In this document: piece by piece, positions 31,206 to 38,118 of the stretch
Layout of the letters: the number at the start of each line of letters is the position of its first letter
Position numbering within the stretch: position 1 is the first letter of the stretch
Virus record (IMG/VR): IMGVR_UViG_3300042477_000051
Location: 1 to 42,435 of that record
Length of the DNA: 42,435 nucleotides
Source: a virus
Direction: 5' to 3' (one strand)
Program-made: the position numbers and the translations under genes
Notes under the pieces: model-generated
What the model saw: only the letters and a program-made list of their open reading frames with translations
Told to the model about the DNA's origin: nothing
The model's database searches: none

Positions 31206-31431
31206 CTTCTAGGTTTTGTGCCATGACGGCTGCACTGCGCAGCATGGTACTGAGCTTGACTGGTTTCATGTCCTTCCAACAGGCGTACCGTATGGCATGA
31301 CGGAAGCCCATACTAATGTTGCCGTCGCCTAATTTGCGAGCTGCTTCGATCTCTTCACGGCTCATGCGGATGTTGACCGTGAAGTTACGACCCTTGCCGT
31401 CAGGCTTGCGATCGTTTAGCTTATCAGCCAT
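31171..31431 (-). CDS. Putative ribbon-helix-helix DNA-binding protein
   Basis: An 86-residue basic protein. KGRNFTVNIRMSREEIEAAR gives a strand followed by a helix, then NISMGFRHAIRYACW gives a second helix, the classic ribbon-helix-helix arrangement. The remainder is helical and may oligomerise. Members of this fold are short-range transcription regulators. It overlaps the zinc-ribbon gene by 35 bases and the next gene by 16, so it belongs to the dense minus-strand operon. The target is unknown. Confidence 0.65.
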   Translation of the reverse strand: MADKLNDRKPDGKGRNFTVNIRMSREEIEAARKLGDGNISMGFRHAIRYACWKDMKPVKLSTMLRSAAVMAQNLEDARRSNTVPEM

Positions 31432-31619
31432 TGCATGTACCAGTTGGCTTTGCGTAGTGATTCGGTTCCCTGTTTGTGCTTTTCACGCCAGACGTATTTG
31501 AGCACATTACCTTTGCAGTAACCCCGGAACTCTTCCGGGGTCAGTGCTGCCTGGATAGCCTCGATGCACTCAATGCCGCCTTGTGTGTAGTGCGGTGGGT
31601 GGTTGACCAGGTCAGTCAT
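31416..31619 (-). CDS. DUF3310 protein (nucleotide kinase family, T7 gp1.7-like domain)
   Basis: A 67-residue protein. I set the start at ATG 31619 because the conserved domain starts with VNHPPHYTQGGIECIEAIQA; the frame is open eight codons further upstream. EEFRGYCKGNVLKYVWREKH is the second conserved block. The DUF3310 domain is shared with T7 gp1.7, a nucleotide kinase, though the short version here may lack kinase activity. It lies among nucleotide and regulatory genes of the minus-strand operon. Confidence 0.85.
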   Translation of the reverse strand: MTDLVNHPPHYTQGGIECIEAIQAALTPEEFRGYCKGNVLKYVWREKHKQGTESLRKANWYMQWLIS

Positions 31620-31899
31620 TGTCGGCCTCCAGCTCGGCGGCAAAGTCCAGGTCGTAGTCCTTGCTTAGCTTCACCATGTCCTCGATTGCGCGGTATTCAT
31701 TGAAGGCAAGCTGACAGGCGCCCCGCATGATCAGCTTTTCGGTCATGCCAGCGGCTCCAAGGACGCTCTCAAAGACCTTGAACCAAGCATGAACTGAGCA
31801 GTCGTCCATGTCGGCCTCCCAGGTGGTGGTCATCTCGCCAGGTTCGTCAATGGATTCTTGGCGGTAGCGCTCGTCGGTGAGCTTGATTTCGAGTTTCAT
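31612..31899 (-). CDS. Hypothetical acidic protein
   Basis: A 95-residue strongly acidic protein. It begins MKLEIKLTDERYRQESID, has DDCSVHAWFKVFESVLGAAG in the middle and ends FAAELEADND. I do not recognise the family. It overlaps both neighbours by a few bases and is part of a run of six small unrecognised genes upstream of the DUF3310 gene. Acidic small proteins in early operons often act on host enzymes, but nothing specific can be said. Confidence 0.7.
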   Translation of the reverse strand: MKLEIKLTDERYRQESIDEPGEMTTTWEADMDDCSVHAWFKVFESVLGAAGMTEKLIMRGACQLAFNEYRAIEDMVKLSKDYDLDFAAELEADND

Positions 31900-32147
31900 T
31901 GGCCCTCCAGCTCGGCGGCGATGGCGAGGAACTTAGCGCGTACTTCTCCTGCTGAAATCATTGGAGTCAAAGTGGAGTTCCATGGTGTTGTGGTTTCCGG
32001 CACCACCTGATCCGCAGCAGCTCGCAGGGCGGCGGCGACAGTAGGGGCATCGAGTCGCCAACCCCAGTCCCGGATCTGTTGCTGATCGCTGTACAGAGCA
32101 ATCACGGCATCTTTCACCGCCTGCGATTGTGGTGATAGTTTAGTCAT
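31896..32147 (-). CDS. Hypothetical protein of the early minus-strand operon
   Basis: An 83-residue helical protein. VKDAVIALYSDQQQIRDWGW and APTVAAALRAAADQVVPE are the main recognisable parts, and it ends AKFLAIAAELEGQ. I have seen the AALRAAADQVVPE pattern in cyanophage small proteins, but no function is assigned. Four-base overlaps on both sides indicate translational coupling. Confidence 0.7.
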   Translation of the reverse strand: MTKLSPQSQAVKDAVIALYSDQQQIRDWGWRLDAPTVAAALRAAADQVVPETTTPWNSTLTPMISAGEVRAKFLAIAAELEGQ

Positions 32148-32479
32148 TCAGGTAACGCCTCCAGTGCGCGGCGGATTTGAGAGAGATCCACACCTTTACC
32201 CTCAAGCCCTAGATCGGCGTTAAGCGTATCGAGCTGAAGCAACGCCTGCTCCTTCAGGCTCGGCGGCTTGGGGCGGCGATGCTTGCGCAGGTCGTTTGCG
32301 CTCCATGGTGGCATCTTTGGAAGCCACCGACAGCACGCCTCTAGTTCCTGGTCGGCGCCCCATTGGGCGGCTTGGATAGCAACTTGCCGGCACAAAGTAG
32401 CTAGATCTTCGTAATGCGTGCCGTTAACAGTTGCCCATTGCTGCACCAACTCCGGCGGTGGGGTGATGGGATGGGTCAT
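32144..32479 (-). CDS. Hypothetical protein of the early minus-strand operon
   Basis: A 111-residue protein. The segment LATLCRQVAIQAAQWGADQE followed by LEACCRWLPKMP, and the basic middle NDLRKHRRPKPPSLKEQALL, suggest a helical protein with a basic linker. Three Cys residues do not form a zinc pattern. I associate this sequence type with cyanophage accessory genes of unknown role. It overlaps its neighbours by four bases each. Confidence 0.7.
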   Translation of the reverse strand: MTHPITPPPELVQQWATVNGTHYEDLATLCRQVAIQAAQWGADQELEACCRWLPKMPPWSANDLRKHRRPKPPSLKEQALLQLDTLNADLGLEGKGVDLSQIRRALEALPE

Positions 32480-32628
32480 CGCTCGGCCTCCTGCTGTATC
32501 AGCTCGACCAGCTTGAGGATGTGTTCAGCGAAGGCAACGTGGGTCATGACGGCATGGGTGCCCGGAGGCACCCCATAGCTGTCACACCACCACGCATCAA
32601 ATGCTGCTTTGATGGCGGTTTCGTTCAT
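32476..32628 (-). CDS. Small hypothetical protein
   Basis: A 50-residue protein with start ATG at 32628 and ATGA overlaps at both ends. It reads MNETAIKAAFDAWWCDSYGV, then FAEHILKLVELIQQEAER. The tryptophan-rich start and amphipathic C-terminal helix look like a genuine small protein. No family is recognised. Its tight fit between two coupled genes is the best evidence that it is translated. Confidence 0.65.
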   Translation of the reverse strand: MNETAIKAAFDAWWCDSYGVPPGTHAVMTHVAFAEHILKLVELIQQEAER

Positions 32629-32798
32629 TGTTTAAGCTCACTAATTGAATCAGCTAGTTTATGGATTGCAGCGCCCTGTATTTGGGCTGCAATTAATTCT
32701 GGATGTGCTTCTGCGTATCCTTCGCCAAAGTTTTCATCAATAGCCTCTCGAATTAAATCAATGGCGTAAGCCAAGTCAACGAATCGAGCTTCAATCAA
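32625..32798 (-). CDS. Small hypothetical protein with TTG start
   Basis: A 57-residue acidic helical protein. It starts at TTG 32798, seven bases after a GAGGAGG ribosome site that itself lies in the last codons of ssb; no ATG or GTG is available. It includes DLAYAIDLIREAIDENFGEG and HPELIAAQIQGAAIHKLADS. The end overlaps the next start by four bases. It is noticeably A/T-richer than the genes around it, which suggests more recent acquisition. Function is unknown. Confidence 0.6.
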   Translation of the reverse strand: MIEARFVDLAYAIDLIREAIDENFGEGYAEAHPELIAAQIQGAAIHKLADSISELKQ

Positions 32799-33136
32799 AA
32801 TGCAGCCTCCTCAGTCTTGGTGCGTGGCAGATACTCGAACCGTTGCACGTTCAGCACATGCTTGCTGCGCTTAGCGCCGGACTCTTTATCGGTCCAGTCT
32901 TGGCGGCGGATGGCACCTGTCACCATAATGCTGTCGCCTTTTTTGCAGTTGTCGGAAATCATCTCGCCGCCTTTACCCCAGACTTCTACATCAATGGCAT
33001 TATTGATGTAATTACCATCTTTGTCTTTGCCTTCGCTGATGCCACCACCGAAGTTGCAAACACAAGTGCCAGAATCAAAAAACTTAATCTGCGGTTCGCT
33101 AATAATACGAATGACGCCGGAAGCATAAAGGCTCAT
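32795..33136 (-). CDS. ssb: Single-stranded DNA-binding protein
   Basis: A 113-residue OB-fold protein. Conserved parts are CVCNFGGGISEGKDKDGNYI and IDVEVWGKGGEMISDNCKKG, and DSIMVTGAIRRQDWTDKESG. It protects single-stranded DNA in replication and recombination. It is shorter than bacterial SSB because the flexible linker is missing, but it ends TEEAAF, a possible short version of the acidic tip used for partner binding. It is coupled to the HTH gene upstream and to a TTG-start gene downstream. Confidence 0.88.
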   Translation of the reverse strand: MSLYASGVIRIISEPQIKFFDSGTCVCNFGGGISEGKDKDGNYINNAIDVEVWGKGGEMISDNCKKGDSIMVTGAIRRQDWTDKESGAKRSKHVLNVQRFEYLPRTKTEEAAF

Positions 33137-33336
33137 GGGTTGATGGGGGTAATGGAATTGGATTCTTCAAAGGCCAGTACATCCGCTATGGGATACCTGA
33201 CCCGCGACTCACCTAAGGGCAAGCCGAACCGGGGGACCGTGTAGTAAGACGGTCCCTGGTTACGCAACCGCTGGGATTTGATGGTGCTTGGCTTCAAGCC
33301 CCAGCGTGCTGCTAGCTGTTCAGTCGTCAGATACAA
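33133..33336 (-). CDS. Small helix-turn-helix protein (MerR/excisionase-like)
   Basis: A 67-residue DNA-binding protein. [20 protein letters not shown] is a winged helix-turn-helix of the type in MerR and excisionase-like proteins, followed by [12 protein letters not shown], the usual second part. I placed the start at TTG 33336, six bases after an AAGGAGG site; an upstream TTG at 33354 has no such site. It overlaps recT by 17 bases and ssb by four. No integrase is present, so a regulatory role is more likely than excision. Confidence 0.75.
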   Translation of the reverse strand: MYLTTEQLAARWGLKPSTIKSQRLRNQGPSYYTVPRFGLPLGESRVRYPIADVLAFEESNSITPINP

Positions 33337-34075
33337 GATCAGCCTCCTTCTCAAGCATCTGCTGCAACAGCTTGTCGTGTTGCTCTTGCGTCAGGTCGCC
33401 ATCTTCTAGCCGCTTTGCCATGCGCGGTTGCAGGCTCTCGAGATCCTGCAGGCTCTTGGCTTTGGCGATGGCGGCAGCACCAGCGGTAAAGGTCTTGCTG
33501 GTGTCCTTGGCCTTGACAGCAGGTAGTGCCGGCGCGGCCTCAGTGGTGACCGTTACGGGCTCCGTCGCTTGGTCCATCTCGTCGGTGGTGTAAACGCCGG
33601 ACATGTCGGCAGGAAACGCCTTACGCAGCGCCAGTGCCTCAGAGCATTTAGCGATCATCGCGGCGGGCATCTTGGACCACAGCCCTTGGCCGGCGTTGTA
33701 GTCGGCAAAGCGGGCAACGCCAACAAACGGGTGCTGGCTGCCTTTGCGCCAGATGGTGGTCTTGGCTGCAGCCGGTGGCTTGGATGCAAGCCACACATCA
33801 CGCCAGTCGCCTTCTTCGCCACACCACTCGGTCTGGCTGCCGTCAAGCTGACCAGTGCGCTCGGCAATGGCACGGAGGCCATCAATGCCGGCTTGGATGG
33901 TCATCTTGCCGCCACGCTTGATGGCGTAGATCTGCTTGCTGAACGGATCTAGTCCAGTGCGTTGGCAGGCATAGGCAAATAGCCGCAACTCATCATTGGT
34001 GCAGCCCGGTGCAATGGTGCTGCTGATCAGTTGGACTTGGTCAGGGGTCCAGGTGGTGATTGAAACGCTGGTCAT
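33320..34075 (-). CDS. RecT/Bet-family single-strand annealing protein
   Basis: A 251-residue recombinase. The core is [40 protein letters not shown] and [20 protein letters not shown], typical of the lambda Bet/RecT family. The C-terminal 80 residues are Ala/Lys-rich and flexible, then helical. It anneals complementary single strands made by the exonuclease encoded just upstream. The two genes share one base, as exonuclease/annealase pairs usually do. SSB follows two genes later, completing the recombination set. Confidence 0.92.
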   Translation of the reverse strand: MTSVSITTWTPDQVQLISSTIAPGCTNDELRLFAYACQRTGLDPFSKQIYAIKRGGKMTIQAGIDGLRAIAERTGQLDGSQTEWCGEEGDWRDVWLASKPPAAAKTTIWRKGSQHPFVGVARFADYNAGQGLWSKMPAAMIAKCSEALALRKAFPADMSGVYTTDEMDQATEPVTVTTEAAPALPAVKAKDTSKTFTAGAAAIAKAKSLQDLESLQPRMAKRLEDGDLTQEQHDKLLQQMLEKEADLVSDD

Positions 34076-34860
34076 CAGAAGATCTCAGTTTGGATGGGAT
34101 TTGTCGCCCACTTAGGCAGGCTGATGGTATGAATGAACGTGTCGCTATAGCCAGGCCACACATTGGCGGCATGGCAACCGGCGATCACGTCCAACGCATT
34201 ATCCCGCGTGGTCCGCCCTAATGCAAGCGCATCGGCGTCCAGCTCGTACACGCCGACGGCGTGGGGGTGGGTTTTCTCGACTGCCACGAACACAAAACGC
34301 TCAGCGCCGTGCAAGCCAGCAAGGTAATGCGCCGCTTGGACGTGGTAGCCGAAAGTCGCCACGCTGCGGGCGAACGCCTGTGGGCTCGCGTCGGTAGTGG
34401 TCTTGATGTCCACCACAGTGCTGCCGTAGTACCAATCAGGACGGCACTTGCAGCGCATCCCGGTGGGCAGGTCATCCCACCAGAAGGACTGCTCGGCCTT
34501 GCCTTGCTTCAGCAATGCAGCCGCTGCACGGTGATTACGGACTGCAGCGCTCATGCCCATGGCCAGTGCCATGTCGTTGCTGGTGACCACCTCAATGCCC
34601 TCGGCCTCCATGGCCGCGGCTTGCTCCTTGCCGGCTTTGGTGTTGCGTGGTGCGCAGATGCCGTAGCGCTGCAGCAGCTCGTCTGGTTCAAGAATGGCGC
34701 AATGGGCAAGGCTGCCCAGCTTCATCGCAGCAGTCGGTTCAACCGGCTTGCGGTTGGGGTCAACGTACCGGCTCCAGTAGTGGTAAGGCGACTGCATTAC
34801 CGCCTTGAGGTGACTGGCGCTGACGGCTGAATCGGCATGGTACTGCTCGTTGCTGATCAT
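34075..34860 (-). CDS. PDDEXK exonuclease (RecE/lambda-exo type, DUF3799-like)
   Basis: A 261-residue nuclease. The catalytic set is D142 in RPDWYYG, D151-I-K153 in VVDIKTT and Q175..Y179 in [11 protein letters not shown], with [11 protein letters not shown] (H53) as the upstream motif. It probably digests one strand of DNA ends to supply RecT substrate. The start ATG overlaps the previous gene end by four bases. The length and motif spacing are normal for this family. Confidence 0.9.
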   Translation of the reverse strand: MISNEQYHADSAVSASHLKAVMQSPYHYWSRYVDPNRKPVEPTAAMKLGSLAHCAILEPDELLQRYGICAPRNTKAGKEQAAAMEAEGIEVVTSNDMALAMGMSAAVRNHRAAAALLKQGKAEQSFWWDDLPTGMRCKCRPDWYYGSTVVDIKTTTDASPQAFARSVATFGYHVQAAHYLAGLHGAERFVFVAVEKTHPHAVGVYELDADALALGRTTRDNALDVIAGCHAANVWPGYSDTFIHTISLPKWATNPIQTEIF

Positions 34861-35045
34861 TTCTGCCTCAGTTGGCGGTGGATAAAGGTTTGGGGTCCAA
34901 AGCAGTGCTGTAGTTGCGGGAACGCCTGCAGCAGGATCTGTCGGTTGCTGGGGTCAGCAACCAGCCCTGCATCAGCAAGGCGCGAGATGAACCCGCCGCC
35001 GTGCTGCTTGGCGGTCTGGAATGTCCAGAAATCGTCTGATGTCAT
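34857..35045 (-). CDS. Small hypothetical protein
   Basis: A 62-residue protein with the start at ATG 35045, where it overlaps the upstream gene by four bases; an extended frame upstream is not supported. TSDDFWTFQTAKQHGGGFIS and ADAGLVADPSNRQILLQAFP resemble small cyanophage proteins I have seen beside recombination genes. The pattern suggests one globular helical domain. Function is unknown. Confidence 0.65.
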   Translation of the reverse strand: MTSDDFWTFQTAKQHGGGFISRLADAGLVADPSNRQILLQAFPQLQHCFGPQTFIHRQLRQK

Positions 35046-35230
35046 GGTTGGGCCAGTGCTAAACGGACGCGGTAACGGGTGATGTGCATATGCTCGGCAA
35101 TGCGCCGCTGCGACCAGCCGTAGCCACGCAGCCGCTTGGCGCGTTGCTCGGTGCTCTCGGTGGCCCACAGCAGGATCAGGATGGGCAGGATCAGCACCGC
35201 CAGCAGCAGCGCAATAGTGGTGGTCGTCAT
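35042..35230 (-). CDS. Membrane-anchored small helix-turn-helix protein
   Basis: A 62-residue protein. Residues 4-23 (TTIALLLAVLILPILILLWA) are a single strong transmembrane helix. Residues 34-59 (GYGWSQRRIAEHMHITRYRV) have the pattern of a helix-turn-helix. The start ATG 35230 is preceded by a leader almost identical to that of the next upstream gene. A membrane-bound DNA-binding protein is unusual; it might tether phage DNA or sense envelope state. The HTH may also be a general helical domain. Confidence 0.65.
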   Translation of the reverse strand: MTTTTIALLLAVLILPILILLWATESTEQRAKRLRGYGWSQRRIAEHMHITRYRVRLALAQP

Positions 35231-35246
35231 GGTTCTCGGTGTGGGG
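35226..35246 (-). repeat. Duplicated translation leader, copy A
   Basis: This 21-base stretch, which includes the start codon at 35230, matches 35557-35577 at 19 of 21 positions. The shared core is CGAGAACCATGAC. It contains no classical ribosome site, so it may be a special initiation or regulatory element. Confidence 0.6.
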
Positions 35247-35288
35247 TAAACGCCGGATTGGGTGCGGCTCCGGCAGGCCGCGTGATGG

Positions 35289-35561
35289 TCAGGCGATGCA
35301 AGCGTTGGCCAGCATTTGATTGGCAGTGTTAAGGCGTTGGAAGAGCTGCGGCAAGATGTGGAAGTGACGCTCGCGCTTGGCGGCTTCAATCATGCCCAGA
35401 GTCTCGTTGCGGAACTCTTGCCACTCTTGACGCTGTGACTTGCGTGCAGGTTTGGCAATTTGAATGATGACCGTGCCGCAGTGAGATTGATTGCGGTTGC
35501 TGGCCTTCCATGCAGCCAGCTCAGCGGCGGTCATGTTGGCGGTGATGGATGTGCGGGTCAT
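35289..35561 (-). CDS. Hypothetical basic protein
   Basis: A 90-residue protein. The segments ANMTAAELAAWKASNRNQSH, KPARKSQRQEWQEFRNETLG and LPQLFQRLNTANQMLANA indicate a mainly helical basic protein. It is the first gene after the promoter candidate at 35604-35631 and carries the duplicated leader. No function is recognised. The 58-bp gap to the next gene is unusual for this operon and contains only the second leader copy. Confidence 0.65.
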   Translation of the reverse strand: MTRTSITANMTAAELAAWKASNRNQSHCGTVIIQIAKPARKSQRQEWQEFRNETLGMIEAAKRERHFHILPQLFQRLNTANQMLANACIA

Positions 35562-35577
35562 GGTTCTCGGGTTGGGG
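35557..35577 (-). repeat. Duplicated translation leader, copy B
   Basis: The second copy of the 21-base leader, including the start codon at 35561. The two differences from copy A both lie in the C-rich part upstream of CGAGAACC. The first ten bases of the core also occur on the plus strand at 40627-40636. Confidence 0.6.
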
Positions 35578-35603
35578 TGGAAGCTCTCGCCTCCTGTCCC
35601 CGT

Positions 35604-35631
35604 ATCCTACACCTTGCGCCGCCCTCGTCAA
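35604..35631 (-). promoter_or_regulatory. Candidate sigma70-type promoter for the minus-strand early genes
   Basis: On the minus strand TTGACG (35631-35626) and TAGGAT (35609-35604) are spaced by 16 bases. Transcription would begin near 35597 and read the 35561 gene, the membrane HTH, exonuclease, RecT and SSB. It lies in the 66-bp gap after the VRR-NUC gene. Confidence 0.45.
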
Positions 35632-35975
35632 CCGTCTGCCGTCGTAATCCGTAACGCATCCTCGACGGACCTAGCCACACCAGCGATGCCGCCGGCTGCC
35701 TGCACTGCATCGAGCCACTGCTGCTGTTCTGGCCTGAGCCTGCCGGTTGGGGTCTTGACCTCGATGCTAAGGAACACAGCCACCTGGGTGCCGACCATGT
35801 CAGGCGTCACCGTGACCGTCCGCCAGCCGATCAGGTCAGCACTGCCCTTGCACAGGCCGAACTGCACCGGACGGCCATTGGCATCCTTAAGCGTGCCGGT
35901 GTTATTGCGGAAAACTTTGATATCGCCGTGGCTGATGGCTAGCCGGATCTCCTGCTGGATGCGCTGCTCGCTCAA
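35628..35975 (-). CDS. VRR-NUC domain nuclease
   Basis: A 115-residue stand-alone nuclease of the virus-type replication-repair family. Key features are KVFRNNTGTLKDANG, GLCKGSADLIGW with D47, SIEVKTPTGRLRPEQQQW with E72, K74 and Q84/Q85, then a helix with AGGIAGVARS. Such proteins often cut branched or junction DNA. It is coupled by ATGA to the SF2 helicase, a common phage pair thought to process replication intermediates. Confidence 0.9.
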   Translation of the reverse strand: MSEQRIQQEIRLAISHGDIKVFRNNTGTLKDANGRPVQFGLCKGSADLIGWRTVTVTPDMVGTQVAVFLSIEVKTPTGRLRPEQQQWLDAVQAAGGIAGVARSVEDALRITTADG

Positions 35976-37336
35976 ACCATGCCATGCCGCTTGGCCAACC
36001 TAGCCTGGTAGACGCGCTCTGCCCATCCGCGCTTGTAGCCGCGTTGCTGCGCCAGCTTGCGGAGGTCGTCGAGGGATTGCGCGGTGCCCTGCTCGCGTTT
36101 GCGCACCCGGGTGGTCAACTCCTGCAACTCACCCTCAACCACCTTTAGCTCCCTGGTCTCTTGCGGCGCGAACACATGCCCGCAGTCAGGGCAGACCTGC
36201 GTGGCGCTCATGCTGGTGGCAAAGCACACCGGGCATACCTTGACCGATGGCGCCTGCTCGCGGTCGCGTTTTTTGGCACCGTCCAGCGTCCAGTCGCGGT
36301 CTTCGAGATGGTGCCCCAGCCGCAGCGTATTGCCGACGTGGTCCAGCACGACGGCGGTCTTGCCTGCGGATGGCCTCAGGCACCGGCCGATCATCTGCAG
36401 GTGCAGGCCGACTGATTGCGTTGGCCTGAGCAGAATGCAGCCGCCGACGCTTGGCACGTCCACGCCTTCACCAATAAGTGAGCACGATGTAAGCACCTTG
36501 ATGCGACCGGTTCCGAGTGCCTGCAGTAGGTCCCTGCGCTGGTCGGTGGTCATGGTGCCGTCAATGCTGGCGGCTGCGATCCCCTGGCTCATAAACAGGG
36601 CAGCCACCGCCTCGGCATGTGCCACGCTGCAGCAGAATGCGATCGCGGTCTGGCCTGCCAGGTGCTTGCGGTAATGGCTGCAGCAGTCGCCCATGATGGT
36701 GCCGACACGCTGCTCGGCCTCCTTGGTGTCAAAGTCACCCATGCGCTTGCGCAGGCCAGTGGTATTGAATCCCGGTGGTGCCAGGACACGAGAATTGGCG
36801 AGGTAGCCGTTGTCGGTCAACCATGCAGCGCTGGGGCCTTGCACCATGGCCTGGTAGTGGTCACCAAGGCCGCGGCCGTCACCACGGCATGGCGTCGCTG
36901 TCACGCCTAGGACATGCGCCTGGTGGAAGTGCTGCAGCACCGTTGCCCACTGCCCGGCATTGGTGTGATGCGCCTCATCCACCACCAAGAGCTGGAAGAA
37001 TCCAGTCGGCAGCTTGTGCAGCCTGCGGGCCAGGGTCTGGACTGAGGCAACCTGCACCGCATGGCTCAGATCCATGCTGCGTCCGGCTGCGATGCGGCCA
37101 TGCGGCACGCCCATGCTGGTGAGGCTGCGGCTGGCCTGGTCCAGCAGCTCGGCCCGATGCACCAAGATGCAGACCCGGTTGCCCTTGCGGGCGGCGGATT
37201 GGGCGATGTAGCTGAAGCACACCGTTTTGCCGCCACCGGTGGGCAGCACTGCTAGAACCTTGTGGTGCCCTATCTGGTACTGCAGTCGGATGTCGGTGAT
37301 GAGCTGCTGTTGGTAGGGGCGGAGTGTTACTGCCAT
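35972..37336 (-). CDS. SF2 DEAD/DEAH-box helicase with C-terminal zinc ribbon
   Basis: A 454-residue helicase. From the chosen ATG 37336 it has Walker A PTGGGKT (residues 32-38), DEAH (120-123), TATP (146-149) and motif VI QMIGRCLRP near 311-319. A C-terminal zinc ribbon CPVC...CPDCGHVF follows. It resembles the XPB/UvsW-like helicases used for fork remodelling or origin opening. A frame extension of eight codons to 37360 is possible but would cut deeper into the HNH gene. Coupling to the VRR-NUC gene supports joint action on branched DNA. Confidence 0.93.
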   Translation of the reverse strand: MAVTLRPYQQQLITDIRLQYQIGHHKVLAVLPTGGGKTVCFSYIAQSAARKGNRVCILVHRAELLDQASRSLTSMGVPHGRIAAGRSMDLSHAVQVASVQTLARRLHKLPTGFFQLLVVDEAHHTNAGQWATVLQHFHQAHVLGVTATPCRGDGRGLGDHYQAMVQGPSAAWLTDNGYLANSRVLAPPGFNTTGLRKRMGDFDTKEAEQRVGTIMGDCCSHYRKHLAGQTAIAFCCSVAHAEAVAALFMSQGIAAASIDGTMTTDQRRDLLQALGTGRIKVLTSCSLIGEGVDVPSVGGCILLRPTQSVGLHLQMIGRCLRPSAGKTAVVLDHVGNTLRLGHHLEDRDWTLDGAKKRDREQAPSVKVCPVCFATSMSATQVCPDCGHVFAPQETRELKVVEGELQELTTRVRKREQGTAQSLDDLRKLAQQRGYKRGWAERVYQARLAKRHGMV

Positions 37337-37884
37337 TGGTCGCTCTTGCCTGCGTTGCAATCACGGCACAGCACCTGCAAGTTGTCAGGCTCGTTGGTGC
37401 CGCCTTTGGATACTGGGTGAATGTGATCTATCTCAAGCGTGGCGCCATCCTTGGCAGTTACTCCGCACATTTGACAGCGGTAATTATCGCGCTTGAGAAT
37501 CTCAAAACGCAGGCTGGGCTTGATGGGTTGACGTTTGGGCTTTTGTTCTTCAATGACAAGTCCAACCTCTCCCCATTCAATAAAAGTTTGCCCTTTATGC
37601 TGAAAAATTGCAAGTATTGATTTAGCGGGACAGTCTTCACAAGTAAAAAATATTTCCATTCCGTCGCGGCGAGGGCTCGGGCAATACGTCATTGAATAAT
37701 TTGTTTCTTGTGTTACCTTGAATCCCCCTTTTTCTGTTTTACACAAGATAACAAAATCGCCAGTCTCGCTGTCTTCATTCCTGTTGTAATAGAATATTCC
37801 TTCGTGATGCAGGTAATTGCCGCCGCACGCGGGGCAGTCAAGGCCGTCGTAGGCAAATTCGGTGCCTGATGTTGGTAGTTTCAC
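37327..37884 (-). CDS. HNH endonuclease with N-terminal zinc ribbon
   Basis: A nuclease of about 185 residues. The C-terminal HNH domain is complete: LKRDNYRCQMCGVTAKDGAT, EIDHIHPVSKGGTNEPDN and LQVLCRDCNAGK, with two CxxC pairs and the catalytic His. The N-terminal part has a second ribbon (DCPACGGNYLHHEG and FFTCEDCPAKS). I favour GTG 37884 because a possible -10 box covers the upstream TTG at 37917. The middle (37500-37800) is clearly A/T-rich compared with its neighbours, suggesting transfer. It may be a homing-type nuclease. Confidence 0.85.
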   Translation of the reverse strand: MKLPTSGTEFAYDGLDCPACGGNYLHHEGIFYYNRNEDSETGDFVILCKTEKGGFKVTQETNYSMTYCPSPRRDGMEIFFTCEDCPAKSILAIFQHKGQTFIEWGEVGLVIEEQKPKRQPIKPSLRFEILKRDNYRCQMCGVTAKDGATLEIDHIHPVSKGGTNEPDNLQVLCRDCNAGKSDQWQ

Positions 37885-37902
37885 GGGCTTGGACTGGATG
37901 CC

Positions 37903-37936
37903 TTGCAACCTTAGCAAAAAACGCTAGGCTGTGCAA
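37903..37936. promoter_or_regulatory. Divergent promoter/operator region with inverted repeat
   Basis: The 36-bp gap and its border hold an imperfect inverted repeat: TTGCA at 37903 mirrors TGCAA at 37932-37936, and CCTTAGC at 37909-37915 mirrors GCTAGG at 37923-37928. Facing promoters can be read: plus TTGCAA-16-TAGGCT and minus TTGCAC-17-TAAGGT. Both are weak matches. The arms coincide with the -35 boxes, so a bound repressor would block both directions. The adjoining ribbon-helix-helix protein is the obvious candidate. Confidence 0.45.
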
Positions 37937-37953
37937 GCCCACCGCTAAAACTC

Positions 37954-38118
37954 ATGGAGCTAGCACACCCACTTTCGGTCCAGTTCACGGCCGAGCAGCT
38001 TGCTTGGCTTGATTCCCGTCGCGTTGCTGGGTTGTCCCGTAGCGCAGTGCTAAGACTGGTGGTCGAAGAGGCCATGCGCCTGCATCGCAATGGCATCCTG
38101 CCAGCCACTAGCCGATGA
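37954..38118 (+). CDS. Small ribbon-helix-helix DNA-binding protein
   Basis: A 54-residue protein starting at ATG 37954. HPLSVQFTAEQLAWLDSRRV gives the strand and first helix, and GLSRSAVLRLVVEEAMRLH the second helix of a ribbon-helix-helix fold. It is the first gene of the plus-strand replication operon, next to an inverted repeat, and is coupled by ATGA to the primase-helicase. Autoregulation or control of the divergent operons is likely. A plasmid-partition-like or replication initiator role is an alternative. Confidence 0.75.
   Translation: MELAHPLSVQFTAEQLAWLDSRRVAGLSRSAVLRLVVEEAMRLHRNGILPATSR

Noticed and set aside
33133-33336. Excisionase of a temperate phage
   Set aside because: No integrase, attachment site or repressor is visible, so a plain HTH regulator is the safer call.
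37911-37950. Minus-strand hairpin GGGCT/AGCCT followed by TTTTTT considered as a terminator
   Set aside because: The stem is only five pairs, four bases separate it from the T run, and it would sit just before a gene start.
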